A stretch of 64,000 bases of DNA from Caballeronia megalochromosomata (GCA_001580565.1 LRBF01000218.1:1-64000), one strand, 5' to 3'. Shown: positions 46,338 to 59,133, counted from the stretch's first letter. A program made the numbers and translations. The notes: generated by a model not told the origin, from the letters alone.

Positions 46338-47117
46338 ATGGCAAAAATCTTCTGCGTCGCAAATCAGAAGGGCGGCGTTGGAAAGACCACGACAGCGGTC
46401 AATCTCGCGGCTAGCCTCTCGGGGCTCGGCCAGCGCGTGCTGCTGATCGACCTGGATCCGCAGGGCAACGCGACCATGGGCAGCGGCATCAACAAGGCGG
46501 CGTGCGAGAACACCATCTATGAAGTGCTCGTCGATGGCGTCACGCTGCGCGAGGCGCGCATGCGCCCGGAGGCGGTCGGCTACGACGTGCTGCCCGCGAA
46601 TCGCGAACTGGCGGGCGCGGAAGTCGAACTCGTGGACATGGAGAATCGCGAGGGTATTCTCCGGGTCGCCATCGCCGAGGTAGTCGATGACTATGACTTT
46701 GTGCTGATCGATTGCCCCCCGGCGCTCTCGCTGCTCACGCTCAATGCGCTGTGCGCGGCGCACGGCGTCGTGATTCCGATGCAATGCGAATACTTCGCGC
46801 TGGAAGGCCTGTCGGATCTCGTCAACACCATCAAGCAGGTCCACGCGAATCTGAATCGCGATCTGAAGGTCATCGGCCTGCTTCGCGTGATGTTCGATCC
46901 CCGAATTACGTTGCAGCAACAAGTGTCGGACCAATTGAAGGAACACTTTGGCAGCAAGTTGTTCGACGTTGTGATCCCGCGCAATGTGCGTCTCGCCGAA
47001 GCGCCGAGCTACGGGCTGCCGGGCGTCGTGTTCGACAAGTCGTCGCGCGGCGCGCAGGCGTATATCCAGTTCGGCAACGAAATGATCGAGCGTGTGCGCG
47101 CGCTCAACGTCAACTAA
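46338..47117 (+). CDS. parA: ParA/Soj chromosome partitioning ATPase
   Basis: Protein of 259 residues. The deviant Walker A KGGVGKTT (11-18), the LIDLDPQGNAT motif and the later DCPPALSLLTLNAL match short chromosomal ParA proteins without an N-terminal helix-turn-helix. It binds DNA non-specifically as ATP dimers and is stimulated by ParB to move parS-bound origins. It is followed by parB after 45 bases. AACGAGGACACTAAACG before the ATG gives the ribosome-binding site. Confidence 0.97.
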   Translation: MAKIFCVANQKGGVGKTTTAVNLAASLSGLGQRVLLIDLDPQGNATMGSGINKAACENTIYEVLVDGVTLREARMRPEAVGYDVLPANRELAGAEVELVDMENREGILRVAIAEVVDDYDFVLIDCPPALSLLTLNALCAAHGVVIPMQCEYFALEGLSDLVNTIKQVHANLNRDLKVIGLLRVMFDPRITLQQQVSDQLKEHFGSKLFDVVIPRNVRLAEAPSYGLPGVVFDKSSRGAQAYIQFGNEMIERVRALNVN

Positions 47118-47162
47118 GCAAACCCATTCGATGCGGCAGAGAACGCCGACGGAGGAACCGAA

Positions 47163-48065
47163 ATGAGCGCTGTGATGAAGAAAAAAGGTCTAGGCCGAGG
47201 CCTGGATGCATTGCTCGGCGGCAGCGTCGACATTACGGAAGCCGTGCGCGGCGAGGGATTGCCCTCGGTGTTGCCGCTCGACAAGCTGCAGGCGGGCAAG
47301 TATCAGCCGCGTACGCGCATGGACGAGGGCGCGCTCCAGGAGCTCGCGGCGAGCATTCGCGCACAAGGTCTGATGCAGCCGATTCTGGTGCGCTCGGTCG
47401 GCGACGATCACTATGAAATCATCGCGGGCGAGCGGCGTTTCCGTGCCGCGCGCATCGCCGGACTCGACGAAGTTCCGGTGCTGGTGAAAAACGTGCCAGA
47501 TCAGGCAGCCGCCGCGATGGCGCTGATCGAAAACATTCAGCGTGAGGATCTGAATCCGCTGGAAGAAGCGCAGGGCATCCAGCGTCTGCTCGATGAATTT
47601 CGCTTCACGCACGAACAGGCGGCTGAATCGGTGGGACGCTCGCGCAGCGCGGTATCGAACCTGCTGCGCCTGCTGAATCTTGCGGCGCCGGTCCAGACGA
47701 TGCTCCTCGCCGGCGACCTCGACATGGGCCACGCGCGCGCGCTGCTCGCCGTCGACGCCGCGACGCAGATCCAGCTTGCCAATCACGTCGTCAATCGCCG
47801 CCTGTCGGTTCGGGAAACCGAACGCCTCGTCGCCGCGACGACGAAGGAAGCCCCTGCGACAAAAGCACGCGCCGCAAACGACGGCGGACGTGATACGCGC
47901 CGTCTCGAAGAAGAGCTGTCGGATCTGCTTTCCGCGAACGTGAAGATCAAATTGGGCGGAAGAGGGCGCGGCAAGGTCACGATCGATTTCGGCAATCTCG
48001 ACTCGCTAGAAGGCATTCTGACCAAGCTGCGTGGCAGCATGGAAACGCCGGCTTCGGCCGCCTGA
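47163..48065 (+). CDS. parB: ParB/Spo0J centromere-binding CTPase
   Basis: Protein of 300 residues. The N-terminal KKKGLGRGLDALLG is typical of chromosomal ParB. The ParB N-domain carries the CTP-binding GERRFRAARIAGL motif, the helix-turn-helix region follows (HEQAAESVGRSRSAVSNLLRLLNL in two helices), and a C-terminal dimerisation domain ends the protein. It clamps onto the parS sites at 43508 and 45052 and spreads. CGGAGGAACCGAA upstream supplies a strong ribosome-binding site. Confidence 0.97.
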   Translation: MSAVMKKKGLGRGLDALLGGSVDITEAVRGEGLPSVLPLDKLQAGKYQPRTRMDEGALQELAASIRAQGLMQPILVRSVGDDHYEIIAGERRFRAARIAGLDEVPVLVKNVPDQAAAAMALIENIQREDLNPLEEAQGIQRLLDEFRFTHEQAAESVGRSRSAVSNLLRLLNLAAPVQTMLLAGDLDMGHARALLAVDAATQIQLANHVVNRRLSVRETERLVAATTKEAPATKARAANDGGRDTRRLEEELSDLLSANVKIKLGGRGRGKVTIDFGNLDSLEGILTKLRGSMETPASAA

Positions 48066-48077
48066 TCCACGCGCATC

Positions 48078-49214
48078 TTGTCCGAATTCAACGCCAAACG
48101 CACACGTTCCGACCTTCTCGCGCGTCTCTGGAGAGCCGTCTCGAAAGAGCCGGTTCTCGCGATCCTCGTCTTCGCCCTCGTCGTGCTGCAGATCGCGCAT
48201 CCGCGGCCGTTGATGTCGCTGCCTGGTCTCGTCGACTGGCAGACGGTGCTCACGCTCGCCGGTCTCCTGATTCTGACCAAGGCGATCGAATTGTCAGGAT
48301 TCCTGATGTGGGCGGCGCATCGGCTCGTGCATCACATCCATGCCGAGCGGACCCTGGCGCTTCTGCTCGTGGCGCTCGCCGCGGGACTGTCGACGGTGCT
48401 GACCAACGACGTCGCGCTCTTCGCCGTCGTGCCCCTCGCATTGTCGCTGCACAAGCTCGCGCCGCTGCCGATCAAACGGCTCGTTATCGTGATCGCGCTC
48501 TCGGTCAACGCGGGCTCGATTCTCACGCCGCTCGGCAATCCTCAGAACCTGTTCCTGTGGCAGACGAGTGGCATCGGCTTTCCCGCGTTCGTATGGGCGA
48601 TGCTGCCGCTATGCGCCGCTTTGATGGCGCTGCTCGGCATCGTCACGTTCGCGATGTTCCGCGCCGAACCGCTCGATCTGTCCGGCGATGTCGAAGAGCA
48701 TCGCGTGGATCGTGTGTTGTGCGCCGTGAGCGTGCTTGCCTTCGCCGCGTTCGTGGCGCTCGCGGATGCGCATCACGTCGGCCCCGCGCTCGCCGCCCTG
48801 GCGATCGTCTTCCTGCTGTGGCGTCGCGAGGTCGTGTTCAGGATCGACTGGCTGCTGCTGCTCATCTTCGTGCTGATGTTCGTCGTGCTGCGCAGCGCGG
48901 CCGCGTTGCCATCGATTCACGCGGCCATCGCGCAGATCGGCATCGGCACACAGGTGCGCGCGTATGCGGTCGGTGCGGTGCTCTCGCAAGCGATCAGCAA
49001 CGTCCCCGCGGCCATCGTGCTCGCGGAGTTCTCCAAGGACTGGCGCGCGCTCGCGTTCGGCGTGAGCGTCGGTGGATTCGGCATCGCGATCGGCTCGCTG
49101 GCCAATCTCATCGCGGTGCGATTGTCGGGTGAAAAGGGCATGTGGATGCCGTTTCACATGGTGTCGATCCCATTCTGGATCGTGGCAATGGTCATCGGTT
49201 GGGCGCTAATCTGA
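48078..49214 (+). CDS. Ion-transporter superfamily permease (SLC13/ArsB-like)
   Basis: Protein of about 378 residues with around ten hydrophobic segments. The stretches LSTVLTNDVALFAVVPLAL and SVNAGSILTPLGNPQNLFLW are the paired re-entrant-loop motifs of the CitM/SLC13/ArsB superfamily, repeated in the second half as AISNVPAAIVLAEF and GSLANLIAVRL. It probably moves an anion such as a dicarboxylate, phosphate or sulfate. The start is uncertain: TTG at 48078 is the longest option, and no ATG lies before the first membrane segment. It follows parB by 12 bases and may be co-transcribed with it. Confidence 0.82.
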   Translation: MSEFNAKRTRSDLLARLWRAVSKEPVLAILVFALVVLQIAHPRPLMSLPGLVDWQTVLTLAGLLILTKAIELSGFLMWAAHRLVHHIHAERTLALLLVALAAGLSTVLTNDVALFAVVPLALSLHKLAPLPIKRLVIVIALSVNAGSILTPLGNPQNLFLWQTSGIGFPAFVWAMLPLCAALMALLGIVTFAMFRAEPLDLSGDVEEHRVDRVLCAVSVLAFAAFVALADAHHVGPALAALAIVFLLWRREVVFRIDWLLLLIFVLMFVVLRSAAALPSIHAAIAQIGIGTQVRAYAVGAVLSQAISNVPAAIVLAEFSKDWRALAFGVSVGGFGIAIGSLANLIAVRLSGEKGMWMPFHMVSIPFWIVAMVIGWALI

Positions 49215-49268
49215 CGCTCGCCGGAGCTTGCTCCATCGACTGAGAATCTCCTTGCAATTGCAAGAAAA

Positions 49269-49292
49269 GTCTCGCTTTTGAGACCGTTTTTT
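49269..49292 (+). terminator. Terminator before the atp operon
   Basis: A 5-bp stem (49269-49273 with 49280-49284) is extended by weak A/T pairing and followed by six T (49287-49292). It separates the permease gene from the atp promoter. Confidence 0.6.
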
Positions 49293-49329
49293 AAGGTTCG
49301 TCTGCTTGGCTTTTGACACACCTAAACTA

Positions 49330-49358
49330 TTGAATCCGCGACAACAATCGCTTACAAT
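49330..49358 (+). promoter_or_regulatory. Probable atp operon promoter
   Basis: TTGAAT (49330-49335) and TACAAT (49353-49358) are spaced by exactly 17 bases, each five of six to the sigma-70 consensus. Transcription would start near 49366, about 43 bases before the atpI start. Confidence 0.65.
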
Positions 49359-49408
49359 CGCCCGGATTTATCAGCTAGGCCACCTCGAAAGCGCAGCGAA
49401 AGCGCAAG

Positions 49409-49972
49409 GTGATTTCCCCGGGACTTTTGGTTGAAGGTTTGAAGACGGTGCGAGAGGAAAATCGAGCGCCGAACGCTCACGCAACCGGCGATGCGAACGC
49501 CTCCGGAAATCAGCCGCGCAGTTCGTCTGGTGACGTGTGGGATGCCGAGGCGCAAGATAACAATATCGTTCCGCTCACGCGGGACCAGGCACAGAAGCTG
49601 TTTGGGCCCGAGGTGAGTCGTCCATCGCGTGTCACGCCGTTTAAGGTGGTGGCAGCGCAAATGGTTTTGTCCCTGGGTGCGACACTGCTGTGGTGGCTGT
49701 TCTACAAGCCACCGGGTGATGCTGCGCTGTCCGCATTTCTGGGGGGAGCAATCTGCTGGCTGCCGAGCGCTCTGTTCGCCGCGCGCCTCAGAGCAAAGAG
49801 CGGCGCCGAGACGATCATGAGCTGGATGATCGGCGAGGCGCTCAAGATGGGAGCGACGATCGCCATGTTCGTGGCGATTGCGTACTGGTACAAGAGCGCG
49901 TTGTGGTTGCCGCTGCTCGTCACGTACATCGTCGCCCTGAAGACTTACTGGGTTGCAATGGCGCTGCGGTGA
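49409..49972 (+). CDS. atpI: AtpI, ATP synthase subunit I
   Basis: Protein of up to 187 residues. A hydrophilic N-terminal half (about 1-75) is followed by four hydrophobic segments from VVAAQMVLSLGATLLWWLF to the end at YWVAMALR. AtpI assists assembly of the c-ring and may help Mg2+ uptake. The start is uncertain: GTG at 49409 is used here, and another GTG at 49448 would shorten it by 13 residues. It is the first gene of the atp operon, in its usual place before atpB. Confidence 0.85.
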   Translation: MISPGLLVEGLKTVREENRAPNAHATGDANASGNQPRSSSGDVWDAEAQDNNIVPLTRDQAQKLFGPEVSRPSRVTPFKVVAAQMVLSLGATLLWWLFYKPPGDAALSAFLGGAICWLPSALFAARLRAKSGAETIMSWMIGEALKMGATIAMFVAIAYWYKSALWLPLLVTYIVALKTYWVAMALR

Positions 49973-50149
49973 CGATTCTTGACGTCCCAGGTAAGTGCCT
50001 GCAGCACGGGTTGCAAGTAGCATCACAAATGAACAGGTGCGGAACGTGTTCCGCACGCGGGCCTCTCGACCCGGAGCCGCGACGCGATGCGGCGGCTCGG
50101 AAGCGACAGGCAACGAAAGATTTTTGACAATTTGGGTGGCTTTAACGAT

Positions 50150-51001
50150 ATGGCAGCTAGCGAAGGAACGCACGCTCTGGATCCGTCCGAGTACATTGCG
50201 CACCACTTGCAGAATCTTTCCACGCAGACACAGACGTCGATCTTCGACATCCACGTCTGGAATCTCGACACGCTGTTCTGGTCGATCGTGTGTGGTCTCG
50301 TGACTATTCTCATTCTCGGTCTTGCGGCGCGCAAGGCGACCTCCGGTGTTCCAGGCCGGTTCCAGTGCGCCATCGAGATGCTGGTCGAAATGGTCGAGGA
50401 CCAGTCGAAGTCGATGATCCACGGCAGCCGCCGCTTCATCGCTCCGCTCGCGCTCACCGTGTTCGTCTGGGTCGCCCTGATGAATTCGCTCGACTTCATC
50501 CCCGTTGATTTGCCGGGCCGCGTCATCGGCTGGCTGGGTCTGTCGGAAGCGCTGCCGCATCATCGCATCGTGCCGACCGCCGACCTGAACGGCACCATTG
50601 GCATCGCGCTCGGCGTGTTCGTGCTGATGATCTACTACAACTTCAAGATCAAGGGCGCCGGCGGCTTCGTGCATGAGCTGCTGTCCGCTCCGTTCGGCGC
50701 GCATCCGCTGCTGTGGATTCCGAACCTCGCGCTGAACATCATCGAGTTCGTCGCCAAGACGGTTTCGCTCGGCATGCGGCTTTTCGGCAACATGTACGCC
50801 GGCGAACTGCTGTTCCTGCTGATCGCCCTTCTGGGCAGCATGTGGACGTTCGGTGCGGACGCTTCCGTGCTCGGTTTTATCGGCCATGTGGTCGCGGGCA
50901 CGGTCTGGGCGATCTTCCACATTCTGATCGTGTTGTTGCAGGCGTTCATTTTCATGATGCTGACGCTGGTGTATATCGGCCAGGCGCATGACTCACACTG
51001 A
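50150..51001 (+). CDS. atpB: AtpB, ATP synthase subunit a
   Basis: Protein of 283 residues with five or six membrane helices. The essential Arg is in [16 protein letters not shown], and the C-terminal helix contains [16 protein letters not shown]. It forms the proton half-channels next to the c-ring. The ATG yields the family N-terminus [16 protein letters not shown]; the open frame upstream is not conserved. A 177-base gap separates it from atpI, longer than other gaps in the operon. Confidence 0.97.
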   Translation: MAASEGTHALDPSEYIAHHLQNLSTQTQTSIFDIHVWNLDTLFWSIVCGLVTILILGLAARKATSGVPGRFQCAIEMLVEMVEDQSKSMIHGSRRFIAPLALTVFVWVALMNSLDFIPVDLPGRVIGWLGLSEALPHHRIVPTADLNGTIGIALGVFVLMIYYNFKIKGAGGFVHELLSAPFGAHPLLWIPNLALNIIEFVAKTVSLGMRLFGNMYAGELLFLLIALLGSMWTFGADASVLGFIGHVVAGTVWAIFHILIVLLQAFIFMMLTLVYIGQAHDSH

Positions 51002-51076
51002 CGCGTGACGGCACGTTCCGGAATCGTTCAGTTTTCAGGTTTTCGTTTTTTATAAATCCAGTTCCAAAGTCTTTAA

Positions 51077-51361
<285 letters not shown>

Positions 51362-51494
51362 GGTTCCTCGGAACTGTGCGTCTGACTTTTAAAGACGCCT
51401 GAACGGAACGGATGAGGCGCTGATCGAGCTCAACAAGCCGATGAGCGCCTTTTAACCGTTTCACCTCCGATCAAGCAACGTTTAAGGAAACACC

Positions 51495-51965
51495 GTGAAT
51501 CTCAACGCAACCCTGTTTGCGCAAATGGTCGTGTTTCTGATCCTCGCGTGGTTCACGATGAAGTTCGTGTGGCCGCCGTTGATCAACGCCCTCGACGAGC
51601 GCTCGAAAAAGATTGCCGACGGCCTCGCCGCCGCCGACAAGGGCAAAGCGGAACTCGAAGCAGCGCACAAGCGCGTCGACCAGGAACTCGCGCAAGCGCG
51701 CAACGACGGCCAGCAACGCATCGCCGACGCCGAAAAGCGCGCCGCAGCAGTCGCAGAAGAAATCAAGGCCAACGCTCAAGCCGAAGCCGCGCGCATCGTC
51801 GCGCAAGCGAAGGCGGACGCGGACCAGCAAGTCGTGAAGGCGCGTGAAACGCTGCGTGCCGAAGTCGCGGCGCTGGCCGTCAAGGGCGCCGAGCAAATTC
51901 TGAAGCGCGAAGTCGATCAGAAGGCTCACGCCGATCTGCTGAATCAACTCAAAACCGAGCTCTGA
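51495..51965 (+). CDS. atpF: AtpF, ATP synthase subunit b
   Basis: Protein of 156 residues. The N-terminal membrane helix ([23 protein letters not shown] in two parts) is followed by a long Ala/Lys/Glu-rich coiled coil that forms the peripheral stalk. It starts with GTG, preceded by AAGGAAACACC. It precedes atpH by two bases. Confidence 0.97.
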   Translation: MNLNATLFAQMVVFLILAWFTMKFVWPPLINALDERSKKIADGLAAADKGKAELEAAHKRVDQELAQARNDGQQRIADAEKRAAAVAEEIKANAQAEAARIVAQAKADADQQVVKARETLRAEVAALAVKGAEQILKREVDQKAHADLLNQLKTEL

Positions 51966-51967
51966 TC

Positions 51968-52510
51968 ATGGCCGAACTTGCAACCATCGCTCGTCCTTAC
52001 GCAGAAGCGCTGTTCCGCGTAGCCGAAACCGGCGATCTCGCGGGCTGGTCCACCTTCGTCGAGGAGCTGGCACAGGTTGCGCGTCTGCCCGAAGTGGAGT
52101 CGGTCGCTTCGAGCCCGAAGGTGAACCGTCAGCAGATCGTCGATCTCCTGCTCGCCGCAGTGAAGTCGCCGCTGGCTCTCGGCAATGCGCAGGCGAAGAA
52201 CTTCGTCGGTATGCTGGTCGAGAATCATCGCCTGCCGCTGCTGCCGGAAATCGCCGTCCAGTTCGACGAACTGAAGAACGCCCGTGAAGGTGCTGCCGAT
52301 GCTCACATCGTGAGCGCGTTCCCCCTCGAAGGCGAACAGTTGAACGACCTCGTTGCAAGCCTCGAACGCAAGTTCCAGCGCAAGCTGAAACCGATCGTCG
52401 AAATCGATCAGTCGCTGATCGGCGGCGTTCGCGTGACGGTTGGCGACGAAGTGCTCGATACCTCGGTCCGCGCGCGCCTCGCCAGCATGCAGACGGCTCT
52501 GACCGCCTAA
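51968..52510 (+). CDS. atpH: AtpH, ATP synthase subunit delta
   Basis: Protein of 180 residues. The N-terminal helical domain ([16 protein letters not shown]) and C-terminal motif [24 protein letters not shown] are typical. It joins the peripheral stalk to the F1 head. Translation is probably coupled to atpF, whose stop lies just upstream. Confidence 0.97.
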   Translation: MAELATIARPYAEALFRVAETGDLAGWSTFVEELAQVARLPEVESVASSPKVNRQQIVDLLLAAVKSPLALGNAQAKNFVGMLVENHRLPLLPEIAVQFDELKNAREGAADAHIVSAFPLEGEQLNDLVASLERKFQRKLKPIVEIDQSLIGGVRVTVGDEVLDTSVRARLASMQTALTA

Positions 52511-52578
52511 ACGTTTACTAGGCGATCCATCCGCATCTCTAGCTGGCACGCAACAGAATTGACTATCAGGAGCGAATA

Positions 52579-54120
52579 ATGCAACTCAATCCCTCTGAGA
52601 TCAGCGAGCTGATCAAGAGCCGGATCCAGGGCCTTGAAGCGAGCGCGGACGTTCGCAACCAGGGCACCGTGATCTCCGTGACCGACGGTATCGTGCGCAT
52701 CCACGGCCTGTCGGACGTGATGCAGGGCGAAATGCTCGAATTCCCGGGCAACACCTTCGGCCTCGCGCTGAACCTCGAACGTGACTCGGTTGGCGCCGTT
52801 ATTCTCGGCCAGTACGAGCACATCTCGGAAGGCGACATCGTCAAGACGACGGGCCGCATTCTCGAAGTGCCGGTCGGTCCGGAACTCATCGGCCGCGTGG
52901 TCGATGCGCTCGGCAATCCGATCGACGGCAAGGGCCCGATCAACGCGAAGGCAACCGACGCAATCGAAAAGATCGCGCCGGGCGTGATCTGGCGTAAGTC
53001 GGTGTCGCAGCCGGTGCAAACGGGTCTGAAGTCGATCGACTCGATGGTGCCGATCGGCCGTGGCCAGCGTGAGCTGATCATCGGCGACCGTCAGTGCGGC
53101 AAGACCGCGGTGGCCGTCGACGCGATCATCAACCAGAAGGGCAAGGACCTCATCTGTATCTACGTCGCGATCGGCCAGAAGGCTTCGTCGATCATGAACG
53201 TGGTGCGCAAGCTCGAAGAAACCGGCGCGATGGCGTACACCATCGTCGTGGCGGCTTCGGCTTCGGAATCGGCCGCGATGCAATACCTCGCGCCGTACGC
53301 CGGCTGCACGATGGGCGAATACTTCCGCGATCGCGGGCAAGACGCGCTCATCGTCTATGACGATTTGACCAAGCAAGCATGGGCGTATCGCCAGATCTCG
53401 CTGCTGCTGCGCCGTCCGCCGGGCCGTGAAGCGTATCCGGGTGACGTGTTCTATCTCCACTCGCGTCTGCTCGAGCGTGCGGCTCGCGTCTCGGAAGAGT
53501 ACGTCGAGAAGTTCACGAACGGCGAAGTGAAGGGCAAGAGCGGCTCGCTGACGGCACTGCCCGTCATTGAAACGCAAGCCGGCGACGTGACCGCGTTCGT
53601 TCCGACGAACGTGATCTCGATTACCGACGGCCAGATCTTCCTTGAAACCGACCTGTTCAACGCCGGTATTCGCCCCGCAATCAACGCGGGCGTGTCGGTG
53701 TCGCGCGTCGGCGGTGCGGCTCAGACCAAGGTCATCAAGAAGCTGTCGGGCGGTATCCGTACCGACCTCGCGCAGTATCGTGAACTGGCCGCGTTCGCGC
53801 AGTTCGCGTCGGACCTGGACGAAGCCACTCGCAAGCAGCTGGAACGCGGCCGCCGCGTGACGGAACTGCTCAAGCAGCCGCAGTATCAGCCGCTGCAAGT
53901 GTGGGAACTGGCTGTCGCGCTGTTCGCAGCCAACAACGGCTATCTGGACGATCTCGACATTTCGCAAGTGCTGCCGTTCGAAAAGGGCATGCGCGAATTC
54001 CTGAAGACCAGCCACGGCGATCTGATTAAGCGCATCGAAGACAATAAAGACTTGTCGAAGGACGACGAAGGCGCACTGCATGCCGCGCTGAAGGACTTCA
54101 AGAAGTCGGGCGCTTATTGA
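52579..54120 (+). CDS. atpA: AtpA, ATP synthase subunit alpha
   Basis: Protein of 513 residues, standard length. The Walker A reads GDRQCGKT, followed by the alpha-specific [28 protein letters not shown] region (in pieces), and the C-terminal helical domain. It binds nucleotide non-catalytically and supplies the arginine finger to beta. AGGAGCGAATA precedes the ATG. The long opposite-strand open frame across it is a codon-bias artefact. Confidence 0.98.
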   Translation: MQLNPSEISELIKSRIQGLEASADVRNQGTVISVTDGIVRIHGLSDVMQGEMLEFPGNTFGLALNLERDSVGAVILGQYEHISEGDIVKTTGRILEVPVGPELIGRVVDALGNPIDGKGPINAKATDAIEKIAPGVIWRKSVSQPVQTGLKSIDSMVPIGRGQRELIIGDRQCGKTAVAVDAIINQKGKDLICIYVAIGQKASSIMNVVRKLEETGAMAYTIVVAASASESAAMQYLAPYAGCTMGEYFRDRGQDALIVYDDLTKQAWAYRQISLLLRRPPGREAYPGDVFYLHSRLLERAARVSEEYVEKFTNGEVKGKSGSLTALPVIETQAGDVTAFVPTNVISITDGQIFLETDLFNAGIRPAINAGVSVSRVGGAAQTKVIKKLSGGIRTDLAQYRELAAFAQFASDLDEATRKQLERGRRVTELLKQPQYQPLQVWELAVALFAANNGYLDDLDISQVLPFEKGMREFLKTSHGDLIKRIEDNKDLSKDDEGALHAALKDFKKSGAY

Positions 54121-54184
54121 TCGGGACTGAGGAGCAACGCGCGATGACTCTGAGCATCGCGCGGCTTCGATCAAGGAGTAAGCA

Positions 54185-55069
54185 ATGGCTGGAATGAAGG
54201 AAATTCGCGGCAAGATCAAGAGCGTGCAGAACACGCGCAAGATCACGAAAGCAATGGAAATGGTCGCCGCATCGAAGATGCGCCGCGCCCAGGAGCGCAT
54301 GCGTTCCGCCCGCCCGTATGCCGACAAGGTCCGTGCAATCGCATCGCACATGAGCAAGGCGAACCCCGAGTATCGCCACCCGTTCATGGTCGAAAACGAA
54401 GGCGCGAAGACGGCCGGCCTGATCCTCGTCACGACCGACAAGGGTCTGTGCGGCGGCATGAACACGAACATCCTGCGTGCGTCGCTGCTCAAGATCAAGG
54501 AACTCGATCAGGACGGCGTCCAGGTCGAAGCATCGGCGATCGGCGGCAAGGGGCTCGGGTTCCTGAATCGCCTGAAGGCCAAGGTCGTGTCGCAAGTCGT
54601 GCAACTGGGCGATACGCCGCATCTGGAAAAGCTGATCGGCGCGATCAAGGTGCAGCTCGACCTGTATTCGGAAGGCAAGATCAACGCGGTGTACCTGGCG
54701 TACACGCGCTTCATCAATACGATGAAGCAGGAAGCGGTCATCGAGCAGCTGCTGCCGTTGTCGGTCGCTGATCTCCACGCGAAGGACGAAGACGGCGAAA
54801 CGCCGAAGACCTCGTGGGATTACATCTACGAGCCGGACGCGCAAACCGTGGTGGACGAGTTGCTCGTGCGCTACGTCGAAGCGCTCGTCTATCAGGCGGT
54901 CGCGGAAAACATGGCGTCGGAGCAATCGGCGCGCATGGTCGCGATGAAGGCAGCTTCGGACAATGCGAAGACCGTGATCAACGAACTGCAGCTCGTCTAC
55001 AACAAGAGCCGCCAGGCCGCGATTACGAAAGAATTGTCGGAAATCGTCGGCGGCGCCGCAGCGGTCTGA
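54185..55069 (+). CDS. atpG: AtpG, ATP synthase subunit gamma
   Basis: Protein of 294 residues. The N-terminal coiled-coil helix [20 protein letters not shown] (first 20 residues) and the matching C-terminal helix [22 protein letters not shown] (in part) form the rotor shaft; [13 protein letters not shown] is the conserved central motif. A moderately long insert around [22 protein letters not shown] is normal for beta-proteobacteria. CAAGGAGTAAGCA precedes the ATG. Confidence 0.97.
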   Translation: MAGMKEIRGKIKSVQNTRKITKAMEMVAASKMRRAQERMRSARPYADKVRAIASHMSKANPEYRHPFMVENEGAKTAGLILVTTDKGLCGGMNTNILRASLLKIKELDQDGVQVEASAIGGKGLGFLNRLKAKVVSQVVQLGDTPHLEKLIGAIKVQLDLYSEGKINAVYLAYTRFINTMKQEAVIEQLLPLSVADLHAKDEDGETPKTSWDYIYEPDAQTVVDELLVRYVEALVYQAVAENMASEQSARMVAMKAASDNAKTVINELQLVYNKSRQAAITKELSEIVGGAAAV

Positions 55070-55086
55070 TTTTGCTGACCGCTTGA

Positions 55087-56508
<1,422 letters not shown>

Positions 56509-56582
56509 CGGTCGGGTGTGTCTCTGGGGCGTCAGTCTGACGGCTGGCGTCCGCGAACAACACTCACCAGGAGTCGACATAA

Positions 56583-57008
56583 ATGGCAACCATCAAGGTA
56601 GACGTCGTCAGCGCGGAAGAGCAGATCTTCTCGGGCCAGGCGAAGTTCGTCGCGCTGCCGGGCGAAGCCGGTGAGCTGGGCATTCTGCCGGGCCACACGC
56701 CGCTCATCACGCGTATTCGTCCGGGCGCGGTGCGCATCGAGGCGGAAGACGGCTCGGAAGAGTTCGTGTTCGTTGCAGGCGGGATTCTCGAAATCCAGCC
56801 GGGCATCGTGACCGTGCTCGCCGATACCGCCATCCGCGGCGCCGATCTCGACGAAGCGAAGGCCGAGCAGGCGAAGAAGCGCGCTGAGGAAGCGATTCAG
56901 AACAACACCTCGGAGCTCGAGTACGCGACCGCGCAAGCGGAACTCGCGTATGCGACCGCTCAGCTCGCGGCGATCCAGCGTCTGCGCAAGGCGCACGCGA
57001 AGCACTAA
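56583..57008 (+). CDS. atpC: AtpC, ATP synthase subunit epsilon
   Basis: Protein of 141 residues. The N-terminal beta-sandwich ([32 protein letters not shown]) is followed by the C-terminal two-helix domain that can inhibit ATP hydrolysis. It is the last gene of the atp operon, followed by a clear terminator after 35 bases. Confidence 0.97.
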   Translation: MATIKVDVVSAEEQIFSGQAKFVALPGEAGELGILPGHTPLITRIRPGAVRIEAEDGSEEFVFVAGGILEIQPGIVTVLADTAIRGADLDEAKAEQAKKRAEEAIQNNTSELEYATAQAELAYATAQLAAIQRLRKAHAKH

Positions 57009-57043
57009 GCGTGACGCGCCAAGCGGCGTTCAGCAGTTCAAAG

Positions 57044-57069
57044 AAAGCAGCCTCCGGGCTGCTTTTTTT
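57044..57069 (+). terminator. atp operon terminator
   Basis: A 9-bp stem (57044-57052 with 57057-57065), four-base loop and T run ending at 57069, directly after atpC. Confidence 0.9.
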
Positions 57070-57285
57070 ATGCTCCAAATCGGCAAATCGCGCAGGCAAA
57101 AGTGCATAACGGTTGTGTGCCTCGACCGCAAATTGCACTTAACTCATTGATTCGTAGACGGTTTAATAGCCTGTCTCGGGACAGCATTGCGGGGAAACAC
57201 TCAATGCCCGCCCGCGTCTTTGCGGTGCACAATGGCCTCCAATTAGCCTTCATCGGGCGGCGATTCACATTGGCGGAGACCATCG

Positions 57286-59016
57286 ATGGCAACTGAACCG
57301 ACGCAGTCCGGCGCGCAGATCGAACCGCGCGACGGCATGTCCTACGTTCGCGGCGCGACCGACATCGCGTTGAGCGACGCAACCGTATCGCGCTTTCTTC
57401 TCGACACTGCCAGCCGATTTCCCGACCGGCCGGCGGTCGTGTTTCGCGAACAGAACATCCGCTGGACGTGGCGCGAGTTCGCGGATCAGGTCGACGTGCT
57501 GGCAAGCGGACTGCTCGCGCTCGGGATTCATCCCGGCGATCGCGTCGGCATCTGGTCGCCGAATCGCGCCGAATGGCTGCTCACGCAATTCGCGACCGCG
57601 CGCATGGGCGCGGTGCTCGTGAACATCAACCCGGCGTATCGGCTGGCCGAGCTCGAATATGCGCTGAACAAGGTCGGCTGCAAGGCGATCATCGCAGCCG
57701 AGCAGTTCAAGTCATCGAAATATCTGGAAATGCTGCAGGCGCTCGCGCCTGAACTCGCGAACGCCGCGCCCAATGCGCTCGACGCCGCGAAGCTGCCGGA
57801 ACTGCGCGCGGTCATTCGCATGGGCGACAGCAAAACGCCCGGCATGCTCAATTTCGACGATGTGATGCGCACCGGCCGCGAGCAGCTCGACGCGACGAAG
57901 CTCGACGCGCTCGAAGGGCAGTGGGGCCCGGACGACGCAATCAACATCCAGTTCACGAGCGGCACGACCGGCAATCCGAAGGGCGCGACGCTCACGCACC
58001 GGAACATCGTCAACAACGCGCGCTATATCGCGATAGCGATGCGCCTGACCGAGCAGGACTCGCTCTGCATTCCGGTGCCGCTCTATCACTGCTTCGGCAT
58101 GGTGCTGGCGGTGCTCGCGTGCGTGTCGACCGGTTGCACGATGGTGTTTCCGGGCGAGGCGTTCGACCCTGGCGCGACGCTCGCCGCCGTGCACGAGGAA
58201 AAATGCACCGCGCTGCACGGCGTGCCGACGATGTTCATCGCCGAACTCGATCACCCCGACTTCTCGAAGTACGATCTGAGCCGCCTGCGCACCGGCATCA
58301 TGGCAGGCTCGCCGTGCCCGATCGAAACGATGAAGCGCGTTGTCTCGACGATGCATCTGAGCGAGATCACGATCGCGTACGGCATGACGGAGACGAGCCC
58401 GGTGTCGTTCCAGAGTTCAACCACCGATCCGCTCGACAAGCGCACGACAACCGTGGGCCGTATTCAGCCGCATCTGGAGGTGAAGATCGTCGATCCGCTG
58501 GGGAACATCGTGCCGGTCGGCGAGACCGGCGAGCTATGCACGCGCGGATACTCGGTGATGAAGGGCTACTGGGGCGACGATGCCAAGACGAGCGAGGCGA
58601 TCGTCGATGGCTGGATGCACACCGGCGACCTCGCGACGCTCGACGCGCAAGGCTATTGCAACATCGTCGGCCGACTCAAGGACATGCTGATTCGTGGCGG
58701 CGAGAACATCTATCCGCGCGAGATCGAGGAATTTCTGTTCCGTCATCCGAAGGTGCAGTCGGTTCAGGTGTTCGGCGTCCCCGATCAGAAATACGGCGAG
58801 GAAGTGTGCGCGTGGATCGTCGTGCGTCCGGGCGAGCAAGCGAGCGAGGAGGAAATCCGCGAATTTTGCCAAGGACAGATCGCGCATTACAAGATTCCGC
58901 GCTATATCCGCTTTGTCGATGAATTGCCCATGACCGTCACCGGCAAGGCGCAGAAATTCGTCATGCGCGCACGCATGATCGACGAACTGAAACTCGCCGA
59001 GGCCAAAACGGCCTGA
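57286..59016 (+). CDS. AMP-binding acyl-CoA synthetase
   Basis: Protein of 576 residues of the ANL superfamily. The P-loop is [16 protein letters not shown]5 is [13 protein letters not shown]7 GWMHTGD, A8 [21 protein letters not shown] (first part), and the catalytic Lys lies near the C-terminus in TVTGKAQKF. It activates a carboxylic acid, probably medium- or long-chain fatty, as acyl-AMP and transfers it to CoA. The length and the Phe/Tyr-rich middle resemble FadK/AcsA-like synthetases. It appears monocistronic, with GGAGACC before the ATG. Confidence 0.92.
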   Translation: MATEPTQSGAQIEPRDGMSYVRGATDIALSDATVSRFLLDTASRFPDRPAVVFREQNIRWTWREFADQVDVLASGLLALGIHPGDRVGIWSPNRAEWLLTQFATARMGAVLVNINPAYRLAELEYALNKVGCKAIIAAEQFKSSKYLEMLQALAPELANAAPNALDAAKLPELRAVIRMGDSKTPGMLNFDDVMRTGREQLDATKLDALEGQWGPDDAINIQFTSGTTGNPKGATLTHRNIVNNARYIAIAMRLTEQDSLCIPVPLYHCFGMVLAVLACVSTGCTMVFPGEAFDPGATLAAVHEEKCTALHGVPTMFIAELDHPDFSKYDLSRLRTGIMAGSPCPIETMKRVVSTMHLSEITIAYGMTETSPVSFQSSTTDPLDKRTTTVGRIQPHLEVKIVDPLGNIVPVGETGELCTRGYSVMKGYWGDDAKTSEAIVDGWMHTGDLATLDAQGYCNIVGRLKDMLIRGGENIYPREIEEFLFRHPKVQSVQVFGVPDQKYGEEVCAWIVVRPGEQASEEEIREFCQGQIAHYKIPRYIRFVDELPMTVTGKAQKFVMRARMIDELKLAEAKTA

Positions 59017-59046
59017 GCACCCACCGACTCGAGATCATGAAACGAC

Positions 59047-59075
59047 GAAGGGAGCGCCGCGGCGCTCCCTTCTGT
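59047..59075 (+). terminator. Hairpin after the acyl-CoA synthetase gene
   Basis: A very stable 12-bp stem (59047-59058 with 59061-59072) with only two loop bases and a poor T tract. It probably stabilises or terminates the upstream transcript. Confidence 0.6.
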
Positions 59076-59133
59076 CATTGGATGAAACGTTCGGCCCCTG
59101 AATCTCTCAAGGAACGCAAACGTTTGTCCAGGC

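Noticed and set aside
49352-50989. Long open frame of 545 codons on the minus strand opposite atpI/atpB
   Set aside because: Its sequence is rich in Arg, His and Asp without domain resemblance, it covers well-conserved atp genes, and it arises from GC-rich codon usage.
52507-54498. Open frame of 663 codons opposite atpA
   Set aside because: Antisense shadow of a highly conserved gene; no plausible start signal or recognisable fold.
59114-59129. ACGCAAACGTTTGTCC resembling an E. coli PurR box
   Set aside because: Three end positions differ, no purine gene is near, and the PurR regulon is not expected in beta-proteobacteria.
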